A stretch of DNA of 64,000 bases. Origin: CAG-552 sp964516925. Lineage in GTDB: Bacteria; Bacillota; Clostridia; Christensenellales; Pumilibacteraceae. Shown piece after piece: positions 16,149 to 24,828 of the stretch. The notes under the pieces are model-generated. The model made no database searches, was not told where the DNA came from, and saw only the letters and a list, made by a program, of their open reading frames with translations. Position 1 is the first letter of the stretch. The number at the start of each line of letters is the position of its first letter. Where the stretch lies: positions 3,700 to 67,699 of the forward strand of contig CAZEXL010000006.1 of NCBI GenBank assembly GCA_964516925.1. Direction: 5' to 3'. The position numbers and the translations under genes were made by a program.

Positions 16149-18736
16149 TGGCTTTAGCACCTATGATGAAGCAATATTTGCAAGTAAAAGAGCAATACAA
16201 AGATGCTATACTTATGTATAGGCTTGGCGATTTTTACGAATGCTTTTTTGACGATGCGATAACGGTTAGTAAAGAGCTTGATTTAGTTTTAACAGGTCGT
16301 GACAGCGGCTTAGCCGAGCGTGCTCCTATGTGTGGAGTTCCGTATCATGCGGCAGATAATTATATAGCAAAGCTTATAGAAAAAGGGTATAAAGTAGCGA
16401 TATGCGAGCAAATGACGCCTCCGGGGCAAAAAGGGCTTATCGAACGTAAAGTTGTAAGAGTGATCACACCCGGAACGTTAGTAGATTCTTCGATGTTAAA
16501 CGACGAAACAAACAATTACTTGGCTTGTGTTGCTCTTGTTGGCGGAGAGATTGGTTTTGCTTGGACGGACATTTCTACGGGAGAGTTTAATCATATTGCC
16601 ATGAGCGCAAAAATGAACGTTAAGCTTAATGAACTTTTGGCGCGTATTCATCCGTCGGAGATTATTTGCAACGAAGAAATGCTTGGTGAAAGTGTAAATC
16701 TTTCACTTGTTAAATTCGGCGGCGTTTGTCCGTTTACATTATATAACGAGGTTGCGTTTGATTACGAAAACGCCTGTAAGGTTATATTGCAGAAATTCGG
16801 GAAGGAAAATTTTAAAGAAATCGACAAAAGTAAAGTTTGCACTTGCGCCGTAGGTGCGTTGTTAAGTTACCTTGAAGAAACTCAAAAGCGCAATCTTATT
16901 AATATTAAAAATTCCGTGCGAGAAGAAATGGCCGGTACTATGAGTATCGACGGAGCGGCAAGAAAAACGCTTGAACTTGTAGAAAACGCCGCAAACGGCA
17001 AAAAGCGTGGTTCATTGCTGTGGGTTATAGATAAAACATGTACAAAAATGGGCGCACGTAAATTAAGAAGTTGGGTAGAAATGCCGTCTACCGACGAAGC
17101 TGAAATCAACGAGCGTCTCGATGCGGTGGAAGAACTGTACAATAATGTAGAGCAGCGAGTTGCGGCAGAGGAACAACTTAAGCTTGTTGCCGACATCGAA
17201 AGAATTTGCGGAAGATTGTCTTTTGGAAATATGGCACCAAGGGACTGTTTGGCGCTGGGACAATCGATAGTTAATTTCCCTATTCTAAAGAACATTATCT
17301 CTGATTTGAAGTCGCAGATATTTAAAAAAATTAATAATTCAATTTATGATTTGAGCGAACTTGGGGAGCTTATTTTAAGAGCTATATCCGACAAGCCGTC
17401 GACGTTTATTCGTGACGGCGGTGTAATTGCGGACGGTTTTAATGAAAAGCTTGACGAATATCGCGGATATGCCACTCACGCAAAAGCCATTTTGGAAAAA
17501 ATGGAGGCAAACGAAAAGGAGCTTACCGGCATAAAAGGATTAAGAATTTCTTTTAATAAGGTGTTTGGGTATTATATCGAAGTGCCAAAGGGGCAAATCG
17601 GACTAGTGCCGTACAGATACGTACGAAAGCAAACTACCGTAAACACCGAGCGTTATATAACCGACGAATTAAAAGAACTTGAAACTAAGGTATTAAACGC
17701 CGATGAGATGGCAATCAAATTAGAAAACGAAATATACGATAAATTACTCGAAAAAATAAAAGAGTATTTTGAGGAGATCTCGTGTAGCGCAAAAGCAATT
17801 GCCGTATTTGATTGTTTGTTAAGTAATGCTTTGACTGCAAGAGAAAACGGTTACGTTAAGCCGATAATCGATTCTAGTATAAAAGAGATTAAAATATCGC
17901 AAGGAAGACATCCGATAGTTGAGAAACTACTTAAAGGCGAGTCTTTTGTGCCTAACGATACTTTTTTGGATGATGACGGAAACATAATGTTGATAACCGG
18001 ACCTAATATGGCGGGAAAAAGCGTTTATATGAAGCAAGTTGCGTTAATAGTTATTCTCGCTCACATAGGTTCGTTTGTTCCTGCCGCTATGGCGCGGATG
18101 TCCGTAGTGGATAAACTGTTTACAAGAGTCGGAGCTAGTGACGATCTTGGCACGGGCAGAAGCACGTTTATGGTCGAAATGAGTGAAGTGGCGTACATTC
18201 TTGAGAACGTTACAGATAATAGTTTGATTTTACTTGATGAAATAGGAAGAGGCACGTCTACTTACGACGGGCTTAGCATTGCTTGGGCAATTATAGAATT
18301 TATTTCGCAAGGTTATAAAGCGAAAACGTTGTTTTCCACTCATTATCATGAACTTACCGAACTTGAGGGTGTAGTTAAAGGTGTAAAAAATTATAAACTT
18401 ACGCTTAAGGAAATAAATGGAAGCATTGTTTTTTTACGAAAACTCATGCGAGGCAGTGCAAACAGGAGCTTCGGCATAGAGGTTGCCGGACTTTCCGGTC
18501 TTCCGGATTTCGTTTTGGAGCGAGCGAAGCAGATTTTAAAATCGCTCGAAAAATCAGACATTTTGCATAAGGATGCGAAACTCGCGGACGGACAATTGTC
18601 ACTGTTTAATAATATCAATAACAATGCCGAGATTAATGCAATTTTGTCGGAGCTTGATATAGACAATATTTCGCCGAGACATGCTTTAGACGTGTTGGCT
18701 GATTTAAAAGAAAAGGCGGTTAAGAACGATGGCTAA
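16148..18736 (+). CDS. mutS: DNA mismatch repair protein MutS
   Basis: 862 residues, full length. The N-terminal mismatch-recognition domain begins MMKQYLQVKEQYKDAIL and has the F-Y-E wedge in RLGDFYECFF (about residues 29-38). Connector, lever and clamp domains follow, then the ATPase with Walker A GPNMAGKSVYMKQ (about 618-630), Walker B LILLDEIGRGTSTYDG and STHYHEL. It recognises mismatches and recruits MutL, encoded next with an 8-nt overlap. The miaB-mutS-mutL-miaA order is common in Clostridia. Confidence 0.98.
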   Translation: MALAPMMKQYLQVKEQYKDAILMYRLGDFYECFFDDAITVSKELDLVLTGRDSGLAERAPMCGVPYHAADNYIAKLIEKGYKVAICEQMTPPGQKGLIERKVVRVITPGTLVDSSMLNDETNNYLACVALVGGEIGFAWTDISTGEFNHIAMSAKMNVKLNELLARIHPSEIICNEEMLGESVNLSLVKFGGVCPFTLYNEVAFDYENACKVILQKFGKENFKEIDKSKVCTCAVGALLSYLEETQKRNLINIKNSVREEMAGTMSIDGAARKTLELVENAANGKKRGSLLWVIDKTCTKMGARKLRSWVEMPSTDEAEINERLDAVEELYNNVEQRVAAEEQLKLVADIERICGRLSFGNMAPRDCLALGQSIVNFPILKNIISDLKSQIFKKINNSIYDLSELGELILRAISDKPSTFIRDGGVIADGFNEKLDEYRGYATHAKAILEKMEANEKELTGIKGLRISFNKVFGYYIEVPKGQIGLVPYRYVRKQTTVNTERYITDELKELETKVLNADEMAIKLENEIYDKLLEKIKEYFEEISCSAKAIAVFDCLLSNALTARENGYVKPIIDSSIKEIKISQGRHPIVEKLLKGESFVPNDTFLDDDGNIMLITGPNMAGKSVYMKQVALIVILAHIGSFVPAAMARMSVVDKLFTRVGASDDLGTGRSTFMVEMSEVAYILENVTDNSLILLDEIGRGTSTYDGLSIAWAIIEFISQGYKAKTLFSTHYHELTELEGVVKGVKNYKLTLKEINGSIVFLRKLMRGSANRSFGIEVAGLSGLPDFVLERAKQILKSLEKSDILHKDAKLADGQLSLFNNINNNAEINAILSELDIDNISPRHALDVLADLKEKAVKNDG

Positions 18737-20642
18737 GATAAATGTTTTAGATAGTTCTATTTTTAATTTAATTTCTGCGGGAGAGGTTGTAGACAAGCCG
18801 ATGTCGGTAGTGAAGGAGCTTGTCGAAAATTCTATAGATGCAGGTGCTACCAATATAGAAATAGAAGTTAAAAACGGCGGAATCGATTACATACGAGTTA
18901 CCGATAACGGATGCGGTATTGAAAAAAGCGAAATTCGTAAGGCGTTTATGCCGCACGCAACGAGCAAAATAAGTTGCGTTGAAGATTTGAATTCTATCCT
19001 TACTTTAGGTTTTAGAGGCGAAGCTTTGGCTAGTATTGCTGCCGTTGCAAACGTAACGCTTACCTCTAAAGTAAAAAATGCGGAATTAGGCAACGTCGTG
19101 CGTTACGAGAGCGGAACTCTAGTGTCTGAACATGAGGTAGGTGCGCCTGAAGGAACTTCGATTGTAGTTGAAAATATTTTTGAAAAAATACCTGCACGTC
19201 AAAAGTATCTTAGGTCTCCGTCTAGTGAAGAAGCTGACATAGCTAATTTAGTTACTAGATTGATATTATCTAATCCTAATATATCTTTTAAATGCACTTT
19301 GGGAACAAAAAAAATTCTGTCTACCGGCGAGGGCGAAAAAAGCGCTTTGATTGCGGTGTATGGCAATAAAATACTTTCGGACATGGCGGAAGTTTCTCTA
19401 AATATGCCAGACATAACCATAAGAGGTTTTATAGGAAAGCCATCGTATAGTAAGCATAGTCGGAATTATCAAACTCTTATAGTAAACGGTAGATACGTTA
19501 AGAACGATGAAATATCTTATATGATGTTTTTGTGCTACAAGGATTATTTAATGTCGAGGCAATATCCTACGTTTGTTCTTTATATAGACGTTCCCGCCGA
19601 CATGGTTGACGTAAACGTGCATCCGAGCAAAATGGAGGTCAAATTTGTTCAGATAGAAAGAATAAAAAAAGAAATTAAACGGCTTGTTTCTGATAAATTA
19701 AACGAACTGTCGCGAGCGCCTAAAGAAGTCACTCGTTTTGAAAGTGATGATTCAAAATTTTTTGTTGATGTCGGCGCTGTTAAGCAAACGAATGAATCGA
19801 AAATTAATATGTTTAACAAGAGCGAAAATCCCCCGGAAGTTGTGCAGTTCGATTTTTCGCTATCGGGGATAAAAAGCGTTTTAAACGAGTCTCCAAGTCG
19901 TTTATTGGATTATGAAACAGAAATAATTAATAGTGATTTACATAATGTTGCGGATAAAAAAGAACTTGATTGCGATTTCAACGACAATGCTATCGATTCT
20001 TTACGGAGTAATAACAAAAAAGGCTTTTTAAGCGACGAAAACGATGAAGAAAGCGTAAGTGATTTTTTGGGAGAGTCCGAGGTTTTGACTGTCGGAACTT
20101 TGTTTTCGACGTATATAATTGTTGAGCAAGGCGAAAATTGTTATCTCATAGATCAACATGCTGCGCACGAACGCATTCTTTACGATAAATTTGTAAATAG
20201 CTTAAATAACGGAACGTTGGTGGTTCAAAAATTGCTTGTTCCGTATACGTTTGATTTGTCCTATGACGAGAGCAAACTTTTGTCGGATAATCTTGCACTA
20301 TTTAAGTCGTGTGGATTTGAAATTGAAAGTTGTGGAAATGACAATTTTGCTATACATACCGTTCCGTCTGAAGTAGCGAATATGAGTTTTTCAAAATTCT
20401 TGCCTATGTTTTTCGATGCGATTAAGTTAAATGATTTAAACAAGTCGTTGCTTATAAAGGACGTTCTTGCGCAAACTGCGTGTAAAGCCGCCGTTAAGGG
20501 GGATAGATTATTATCTATGGGCGAAATTAAGCATCTAATTTCCGGGGTAGACACGTTAAACGCATTACTTTGCCCGCACGGCAGGCCTATCGTGGTTAAA
20601 CTAACAAAACTTGAGGTTGATAAATGGTTCAAGCGGAAATAG
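18729..20642 (+). CDS. mutL: DNA mismatch repair endonuclease MutL
   Basis: 637 residues. The N-terminal GHKL ATPase has VVKELVENSIDAGAT, TDNGCGI and LGFRGEALASIAAV. After an acidic linker (about 350-450) comes the dimerisation and endonuclease domain with the metal-binding motif DQHAAHERILYDKF (about 478-491), ACKAAVKG and CPHGRPI. This identifies the nicking MutL type used by bacteria without MutH. It overlaps mutS at its start and miaA at its end (19 nt), so the three genes are tightly coupled. Confidence 0.97.
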   Translation: MAKINVLDSSIFNLISAGEVVDKPMSVVKELVENSIDAGATNIEIEVKNGGIDYIRVTDNGCGIEKSEIRKAFMPHATSKISCVEDLNSILTLGFRGEALASIAAVANVTLTSKVKNAELGNVVRYESGTLVSEHEVGAPEGTSIVVENIFEKIPARQKYLRSPSSEEADIANLVTRLILSNPNISFKCTLGTKKILSTGEGEKSALIAVYGNKILSDMAEVSLNMPDITIRGFIGKPSYSKHSRNYQTLIVNGRYVKNDEISYMMFLCYKDYLMSRQYPTFVLYIDVPADMVDVNVHPSKMEVKFVQIERIKKEIKRLVSDKLNELSRAPKEVTRFESDDSKFFVDVGAVKQTNESKINMFNKSENPPEVVQFDFSLSGIKSVLNESPSRLLDYETEIINSDLHNVADKKELDCDFNDNAIDSLRSNNKKGFLSDENDEESVSDFLGESEVLTVGTLFSTYIIVEQGENCYLIDQHAAHERILYDKFVNSLNNGTLVVQKLLVPYTFDLSYDESKLLSDNLALFKSCGFEIESCGNDNFAIHTVPSEVANMSFSKFLPMFFDAIKLNDLNKSLLIKDVLAQTACKAAVKGDRLLSMGEIKHLISGVDTLNALLCPHGRPIVVKLTKLEVDKWFKRK

Positions 20643-21541
20643 CAAAATTGCTAGTAATAACGGGACCGACAGCAGTTGGAAAATCTGAGTTGGCGGTTGA
20701 TGCCGCTATAAAATATAACGGCGAAGTGATAAGTGCCGATTCTATGCAAATATATAAGGGAATGGATATCGGGACGGGAAAAATTACTTCGACCGAAATG
20801 CGCGGAATAGATCATTATATGCTCGACGTGGTTACTCCAGAAGAAGAATATTCGGTTGGCAGATACGTAATAGAAGCAAAAAATGCGATTAATGGCGTGC
20901 TCAAAAAGGGAAAATTACCGATTTTGTGTGGAGGGACCGGATTATATATTAATTCATTGCTGTGCAATCACAGTTTTGCCGGAGCGCCTAAAAACGAAGT
21001 TGTGCGAGAAGAGCTAAAAAATTTTGTCGCACAAAACGGTGGCAATGCTTTATATGAAGAATTATCTCGTGTTGATCCGATATCCGCAACGCAAATTAAT
21101 CGTAACGACGTTAAACGTATTATCAGGGCGATGGAAATCTTTCGTATTACGGGTAAGCCGCGCGGAGAGTTTAAGGACGAAAGTAAATCGGATTTTGATT
21201 ATACTCTTTTTGTTGTGTATGGCGAAAAAGAAAAATTGTATGATAGGATTAACAATAGAGTAGATAAAATGATAAAAGGTGGGTTGGTTGATGAAGTTAA
21301 GGGGCTTTATCAATATAAAGATTGTAATTCGATGCAAGCGATAGGATATAAAGAAATTGTTTCATACTTAGATGGGAATATTTCGCTTAACGATGCCGTT
21401 GAACTTGTTAAACAAAGTAGCAGAAGATATGCTAAAAGACAAATGACGTTTTTCCGCGGCATGAAATCAAAAAAAAGTTTCGTGAATGTGTCCGAAAATG
21501 TGCTTAAAGTAATTGACGAAACTTTTAAAAACATCGATTAA
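20624..21541 (+). CDS. miaA: tRNA dimethylallyltransferase MiaA
   Basis: 305 residues. P-loop GPTAVGKSELAVDAA (about 11-25), the DxxQxY-type segment SADSMQIYKGMDIGTGKIT, and CGGTGLYINSLL for substrate positioning. It transfers dimethylallyl to N6 of A37 in tRNAs reading UNN codons. MiaB in the same operon then methylthiolates the product. The ATG lies within the end of mutL. Length and motifs are normal for the family. Confidence 0.97.
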   Translation: MVQAEIAKLLVITGPTAVGKSELAVDAAIKYNGEVISADSMQIYKGMDIGTGKITSTEMRGIDHYMLDVVTPEEEYSVGRYVIEAKNAINGVLKKGKLPILCGGTGLYINSLLCNHSFAGAPKNEVVREELKNFVAQNGGNALYEELSRVDPISATQINRNDVKRIIRAMEIFRITGKPRGEFKDESKSDFDYTLFVVYGEKEKLYDRINNRVDKMIKGGLVDEVKGLYQYKDCNSMQAIGYKEIVSYLDGNISLNDAVELVKQSSRRYAKRQMTFFRGMKSKKSFVNVSENVLKVIDETFKNID

Positions 21542-21574
21542 TTTTTTATTAGTTAAAATGAGGGTTAGGGTAAA

Positions 21575-22792
21575 ATGAATATAGATTTGCTTATAAAAGA
21601 CGTTCAAAATGAGTTGAAAGATAGTTTTGAATATTACGATAACGTTGCTTTGTTTAATCAAGAGAAAGTGTTAAATGCATTTCGTAAAAACAACGTTGCG
21701 TTAAGACATTTTAACGGTACGAGCGGGTATGGATATGACGATATTGGCAGAGATACGCTTAATAAGGTTTTTGCCGACGTGTTTGGAGCCGAAGCTGCTA
21801 TCGTATCGCATAGTCTTGCTAACGGGACACACGCTATTGCTACGGCGCTTTATGGATTGTTGCGGCCGGGTCAAACGCTTTTATCTATAAGCGGTATGCC
21901 ATACGATACGTTGGAAGAGGTTATACTTGGCAAAAACAATGGTTCGTTAAAAGATTTGGGTGTTAATTTTAAAAAAGTTGACCTTACTTCGGACGGAAAG
22001 TTTGATTACGATTCTATAGCTGAGGCAATTAAAGATTGTGATCCGTCTGTTGTTTTTATTCAACGCAGTCGTGGATACAGTTGGCGTGATGCATTTTTGA
22101 TTGACGACATACAAAAAGTGGTTTCATTTGTTAAGCAATGTTCTGCGGCGTCGATAATCGTTGATAATTGTTATGGCGAGTTTACCGATACTCGAGAGCC
22201 TTTGGACGTCGGTGCGGATGTGATAATGGGATCGCTTATAAAAAACCCCGGCGGCGGAATTGCGCCGACGGGAGGATATATTGCCGGGAAAAAAGATTTG
22301 ATAGAACAAATCTCGTTTCGTTTGACCGTACCCGGGATAGGTTTGGAAGTCGGATCTTACGAGAGCGGGTATCGACTGTTTTATCAAGGACTTTTTATGG
22401 CGCCGCACGTGACTAAACAAGCTGTAAAGTCTGCTTTAACGTTTGCTGCGACATTTAAAAAGCTTGGGTACGAAACGTTGCCTAAATTCGGCGGCAAGTG
22501 TGGGGATATAATCTGTTCGGTAAAATTTAAAACTGCAGAACAGCTAATTGCGTTCGTGCAATCCGTTCAATACGCATCTCCTATAGATAGTTTTGTAACG
22601 CCTTACCCGTGGGATATGCCGGGCTATTCGCATCAGGTTATAATGGCGGCAGGAACTTTTGTGCAAGGTTCGTCTATTGAACTAAGTGCAGATTCTCCGA
22701 TAAGAGAGCCGTATATTGCGTATATTCAAGGCGGCTTAACGTATGAGCATGCTTTGATTGCGCTAAAAGAATGTTTGAACAATCTTATATAA
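21575..22792 (+). CDS. ynbB: YnbB-like PLP enzyme (methionine gamma-lyase/aluminium-resistance family)
   Basis: 405 residues, fold type I PLP enzyme. The cofactor lysine is probably the one in MGSLIKNPGGGIAPTGGYIA (about residue 219), with VDNCYGEFTD before it carrying the cofactor aspartate. The family is annotated as aluminium-resistance or methionine gamma-lyase family protein, and its true substrate is not established. It commonly follows miaA in Firmicutes, as ynbB does near miaA-hfq in B. subtilis. No hfq or hflX gene is seen here. AGGGTTAGGGTAAA precedes the ATG. It is the last gene of the miaB operon and converges on the Spo0A-like gene. Confidence 0.85.
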   Translation: MNIDLLIKDVQNELKDSFEYYDNVALFNQEKVLNAFRKNNVALRHFNGTSGYGYDDIGRDTLNKVFADVFGAEAAIVSHSLANGTHAIATALYGLLRPGQTLLSISGMPYDTLEEVILGKNNGSLKDLGVNFKKVDLTSDGKFDYDSIAEAIKDCDPSVVFIQRSRGYSWRDAFLIDDIQKVVSFVKQCSAASIIVDNCYGEFTDTREPLDVGADVIMGSLIKNPGGGIAPTGGYIAGKKDLIEQISFRLTVPGIGLEVGSYESGYRLFYQGLFMAPHVTKQAVKSALTFAATFKKLGYETLPKFGGKCGDIICSVKFKTAEQLIAFVQSVQYASPIDSFVTPYPWDMPGYSHQVIMAAGTFVQGSSIELSADSPIREPYIAYIQGGLTYEHALIALKECLNNLI

Positions 22793-22806
22793 ACTTAATT
22801 ATTATT

Positions 22807-23139
22807 TTAATCGAAATATAATTCAAGATATTTTATAACGTATGCAATGAATACTTTGTTTGACGGGCAATAGGAGTCGATGACTTCTATGCCCATTTTT
22901 TTATTAAGAACGAACAGTTTATCGTTATTATACGCAGAGTGAATTACGTTACGCACTGTGGTGTCTATTGAAATGGCGTTACAGTTGTGCGCTTTTGCGA
23001 CGATTGCATACGCATTTGTTATTTTCATCGTCGGGTTGTTTCGCATTAGAATAATAAGTTCTTCTAAGTGGCAAAAGCCTTTCCTGTTTGGGGTAATGCC
23101 TAATTCCATTAAAAAGTTTTCAATCGTTGAGTTTTTCAT
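22807..23139 (-). CDS. Stand-alone Spo0A C-terminal-like DNA-binding protein
   Basis: 110 residues. The whole protein resembles the C-terminal output domain of Spo0A: MELGITPNRKGFCHLEELI corresponds to the Spo0A opening (IGVPxxxKGYxYLxxAI), then ITNAYAIVAKAHN (Spo0A: ITKxLYPxIAKKFN) and AISIDTTVRNVIHSAYNNDK at the recognition-helix region. There is no phospho-receiver domain, and the frame cannot be extended to supply one. The ATG at 23139 has AAAGGAG upstream and a good promoter at 23170-23198. It may compete for or modulate Spo0A boxes, or control its own islet; this is inference. The domain call rests on pattern recall. Confidence 0.72.
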   Translation of the reverse strand: MKNSTIENFLMELGITPNRKGFCHLEELIILMRNNPTMKITNAYAIVAKAHNCNAISIDTTVRNVIHSAYNNDKLFVLNKKMGIEVIDSYCPSNKVFIAYVIKYLELYFD

Positions 23140-23169
23140 AAGAGTCTCCTTTGTTTATTTAATAAATTA

Positions 23170-23198
23170 ATTATACTATAAAATTAAAGCAAAGGCAA
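23170..23198 (-). promoter_or_regulatory. Promoter of the Spo0A-like gene
   Basis: On the minus strand TTGCCT (23193-23198), a 17-nt spacer and TATAAT (23170-23175), about 30 nt before the ATG at 23139. Confidence 0.78.
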
Positions 23199-23351
23199 GT
23201 GTTTTGTATGGTTTTTTTGAATAAAAATAAATAAATTTATATATCATAGGTTTGTAAAACAATTTTTGACTATTAAATTTAGCGTTTGAACTATATTTTG
23301 ACTTTTGCATATTGTAATTTAAATTAATTTCTGCGAATTTTTTTTAATACG

Positions 23352-23510
23352 TTAGACGTAGAAGTTTGAATTATTGTTCTTACTGTACGCTTCGGATCCC
23401 AGACGTTCACTGTCGGTGCTTCGATCTAACTTAATAGCTAAGCCGATTACTGCCGCTACCAAGAAGATCCCGACAATCAACGTGATTATCCATTTTACTT
23501 TATTTTTCAT
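23352..23510 (-). CDS. Small single-pass membrane protein, unrecognised
   Basis: 52 residues: MKNKVKWIITLIVGIFLVAA begins one clear membrane helix (about residues 7-26), with a basic N-terminus and a polar tail ending SNFYV. The start has AAAAGGA about 10 nt upstream. It lies 33 nt downstream of the 107-residue gene on the same strand, so they are probably one transcript. I do not recognise a family. The positive-inside N-terminus followed by a single helix is typical of small membrane regulators or toxins, but nothing here decides between them. Confidence 0.5.
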   Translation of the reverse strand: MKNKVKWIITLIVGIFLVAAVIGLAIKLDRSTDSERLGSEAYSKNNNSNFYV

Positions 23511-23543
23511 ACTTGTTTTTCCTTTTCCCTTTTGCCATGGGAG

Positions 23544-23867
23544 CTAGCAATTTTTACTTTTGTTTTTTGTATCTTCGTAAATAGACTTTTCAACAAGATA
23601 GCATGTGGTTTTTCCTTTGTTGTGTTTATCATCCCAAAACGCTAAAATGCGGTTTTTGCATGTTTTAGGAATGTCTGTGCTATCCCGCACAAAAGTGCGA
23701 GGCTTGTCCCGAGCTTTATTTGCCGGTTTACATATGTACGGCACGTCTTTACTTACAGCGCCGTATACACCGTTACGAAGTTTGCCGTCTTTATATGCCG
23801 CATCATTCGATACAGCATAAAGCCCGGCAAGATTTTTATCTTTTCTATTTCGTTTAACGTCTTTCAC
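23544..23867 (-). CDS. Unrecognised basic 107-residue protein, GTG start
   Basis: 107 residues, rich in Lys, Arg and Asp, soluble, with no signal peptide or membrane segment. Four cysteines are present (YICKPA, KTCKNR, TTCYLV, SKNC). The frame starts at GTG (23865-23867) with AAGGAG 8 nt upstream, a convincing ribosome binding site. A segment NGVYGAVSKDVPYICKP may form a folded core. No family is recognised. It sits between a 53-codon open frame and the small membrane protein on the minus strand. Real translation is supported by the ribosome binding site and an uninterrupted frame, but not by homology. Confidence 0.5.
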   Translation of the reverse strand: MKDVKRNRKDKNLAGLYAVSNDAAYKDGKLRNGVYGAVSKDVPYICKPANKARDKPRTFVRDSTDIPKTCKNRILAFWDDKHNKGKTTCYLVEKSIYEDTKNKSKNC

Positions 23868-23889
23868 TTGACAATCTCCTTAAATAATG

Positions 23890-24062
23890 TTATTCTTTTG
23901 CTGCGCTGGTAGGTAAAAAACCTAAAGTTGCGGACGACGTCGTGCAACCGAGCAGAGTAGCAAAAACGCTGAAATTCTTCACCTTGAGTGATATGGGCTG
24001 TGAGGCTCTGCATCTAACCGTTCCAAATAGGGGAGCAATTAAGTTCCCCAAAAAAACTACTT
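23890..24062 (-). other. Region open on both strands; possible 30-53 residue peptide
   Basis: On the minus strand a frame is open from 24060 to a TAA at 23890-23892. It could start at TTG (24051, 53 residues) or GTG (23982, 30 residues) and ends FLPTSAAKE. The + strand is also open over about 160 bp in the frame FAALVGKKPKVADDV. An inverted repeat GGGGA (24030-24034) / TCCCC (24045-24049) sits at one edge. The region may be a small gene of the islet, a gene remnant or a structured RNA. The sequence does not settle which. Confidence 0.3.
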
Positions 24063-24113
24063 AACAATTTAGAAAGAAAATTAATAAAATTATCAAAAAC
24101 GAGCCGTTTTTTA

Positions 24114-24142
24114 TTGACTGTTTTTTTAAAATTGTGTATACT
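24114..24142 (+). promoter_or_regulatory. Promoter of tRNA-Trp
   Basis: TTGACT (24114-24119), 17 nt, TATACT (24137-24142), ending 11 nt before the mature tRNA. Confidence 0.85.
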
Positions 24143-24153
24143 ACGTAAGGTGT

Positions 24154-24228
24154 AGGGGAGTGGCTCAACGGTAGAGTAGCGGTCTCCAAAACCGTAGGTT
24201 GCGTGTTCGAATCGCGTCTCCCCTGCCA
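24154..24228 (+). tRNA. trnW: tRNA-Trp (CCA anticodon)
   Basis: Acceptor stem AGGGGAG (24154-24160) pairs with CTCCCCT (24218-24224). Discriminator G is at 24225 and CCA is encoded at 24226-24228. The anticodon loop CTCCAAA gives anticodon CCA, and the T loop is TTCGAAT. It is transcribed singly from its own promoter and followed at once by a terminator. Confidence 0.97.
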
Positions 24229-24275
24229 AAAAGGATGGATGTGCTAAGGTTGCATTATTCGTCCTTTTTCCTTTA
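24228..24275 (+). terminator. Terminator after tRNA-Trp
   Basis: AAAAAGGATG (24228-24237) pairs with CGTCCTTTTT (24260-24269, one G-U pair). The T-run is part of the stem. Confidence 0.75.
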
Positions 24276-24290
24276 AGTGGCTACATGGCG

Positions 24291-24319
24291 TTGACAACGA
24301 AACATTATTTTGCTATTAT
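24291..24319 (+). promoter_or_regulatory. Promoter of rnhA
   Basis: TTGACA (24291-24296), 17 nt, TATTAT (24314-24319). It lies downstream of the ATG at 24285, so that ATG cannot be the start for this transcript. Confidence 0.82.
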
Positions 24320-24350
24320 ACGGTTATATGTTCAGGACGGAAGAAAATTT

Positions 24351-24791
24351 ATGAAAGAAGTAATTATTTATACCGACGGTGCTTGTAGCGGGAATCCAGG
24401 CGCCGGTGGTTATTGTGCGATATTATCTTATAATGGGCAACAAAAAACAATTAGCGGTTTTGAACCCGAAACAACAAACAATAGAATGGAACTAATTGCT
24501 ATAATCAAAGGTTTGCAGGCATTAAAAGAAAAATGTTTTGTGCGTATTTTTAGTGATTCCAGCTATTGTATTAATGCATTCGAGCAAGGTTGGATATACG
24601 GATGGATGAAAAACGATTGGAAAACGGCAGATAAAAAAGACGTAAAAAATATTGAATTGTGGCAAGAACTTATATCGCTTACTAGGTATCATAAGGTGAA
24701 ATTTAATAAAGTTAAGGGGCACGCGGACAATGAAATGAATAATTTGTGTGATAAGATTGCCAGAAAGGAAATAGAAATAAACAGAAAGTGA
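24351..24791 (+). CDS. rnhA: Ribonuclease HI
   Basis: 146 residues with all RNase H1 active-site segments: the first Asp in IYTDGACSGNPGAGGY, the Glu in NRMELIAIIKGLQAL, the second Asp in FSDSSYCINA, and the last Asp in KVKGHADNEMNNLCD. It cleaves RNA in RNA-DNA hybrids in the cytoplasm. The start was moved from 24285 to the ATG at 24351 because the promoter at 24291-24319 lies between the two and the conserved fold begins at MKEVIIYTDG. RNase HII is encoded separately at 35266. No HBD-type N-terminal domain is present. Confidence 0.95.
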   Translation: MKEVIIYTDGACSGNPGAGGYCAILSYNGQQKTISGFEPETTNNRMELIAIIKGLQALKEKCFVRIFSDSSYCINAFEQGWIYGWMKNDWKTADKKDVKNIELWQELISLTRYHKVKFNKVKGHADNEMNNLCDKIARKEIEINRK

Positions 24792-24828
24792 TAATATAAA
24801 TTTATTTTTCGCTACATAAAATAATATC

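Noticed and set aside
24014..24229. 71-residue minus-strand frame beginning MAGETRFEHATYG
   Set aside because: It is the reverse complement of the tRNA-Trp gene read through into the flank, a known kind of spurious protein.
24154..24275. tRNA-Trp as an attachment site for an integrated element
   Set aside because: The unusual genes lie on the 5' side of the tRNA, no integrase is seen, and no repeat of the tRNA 3' end was found.
24285..24350. N-terminal extension of ribonuclease HI
   Set aside because: The promoter TTGACA-17-TATTAT lies after this ATG, and the RNase H fold begins at the ATG at 24351.
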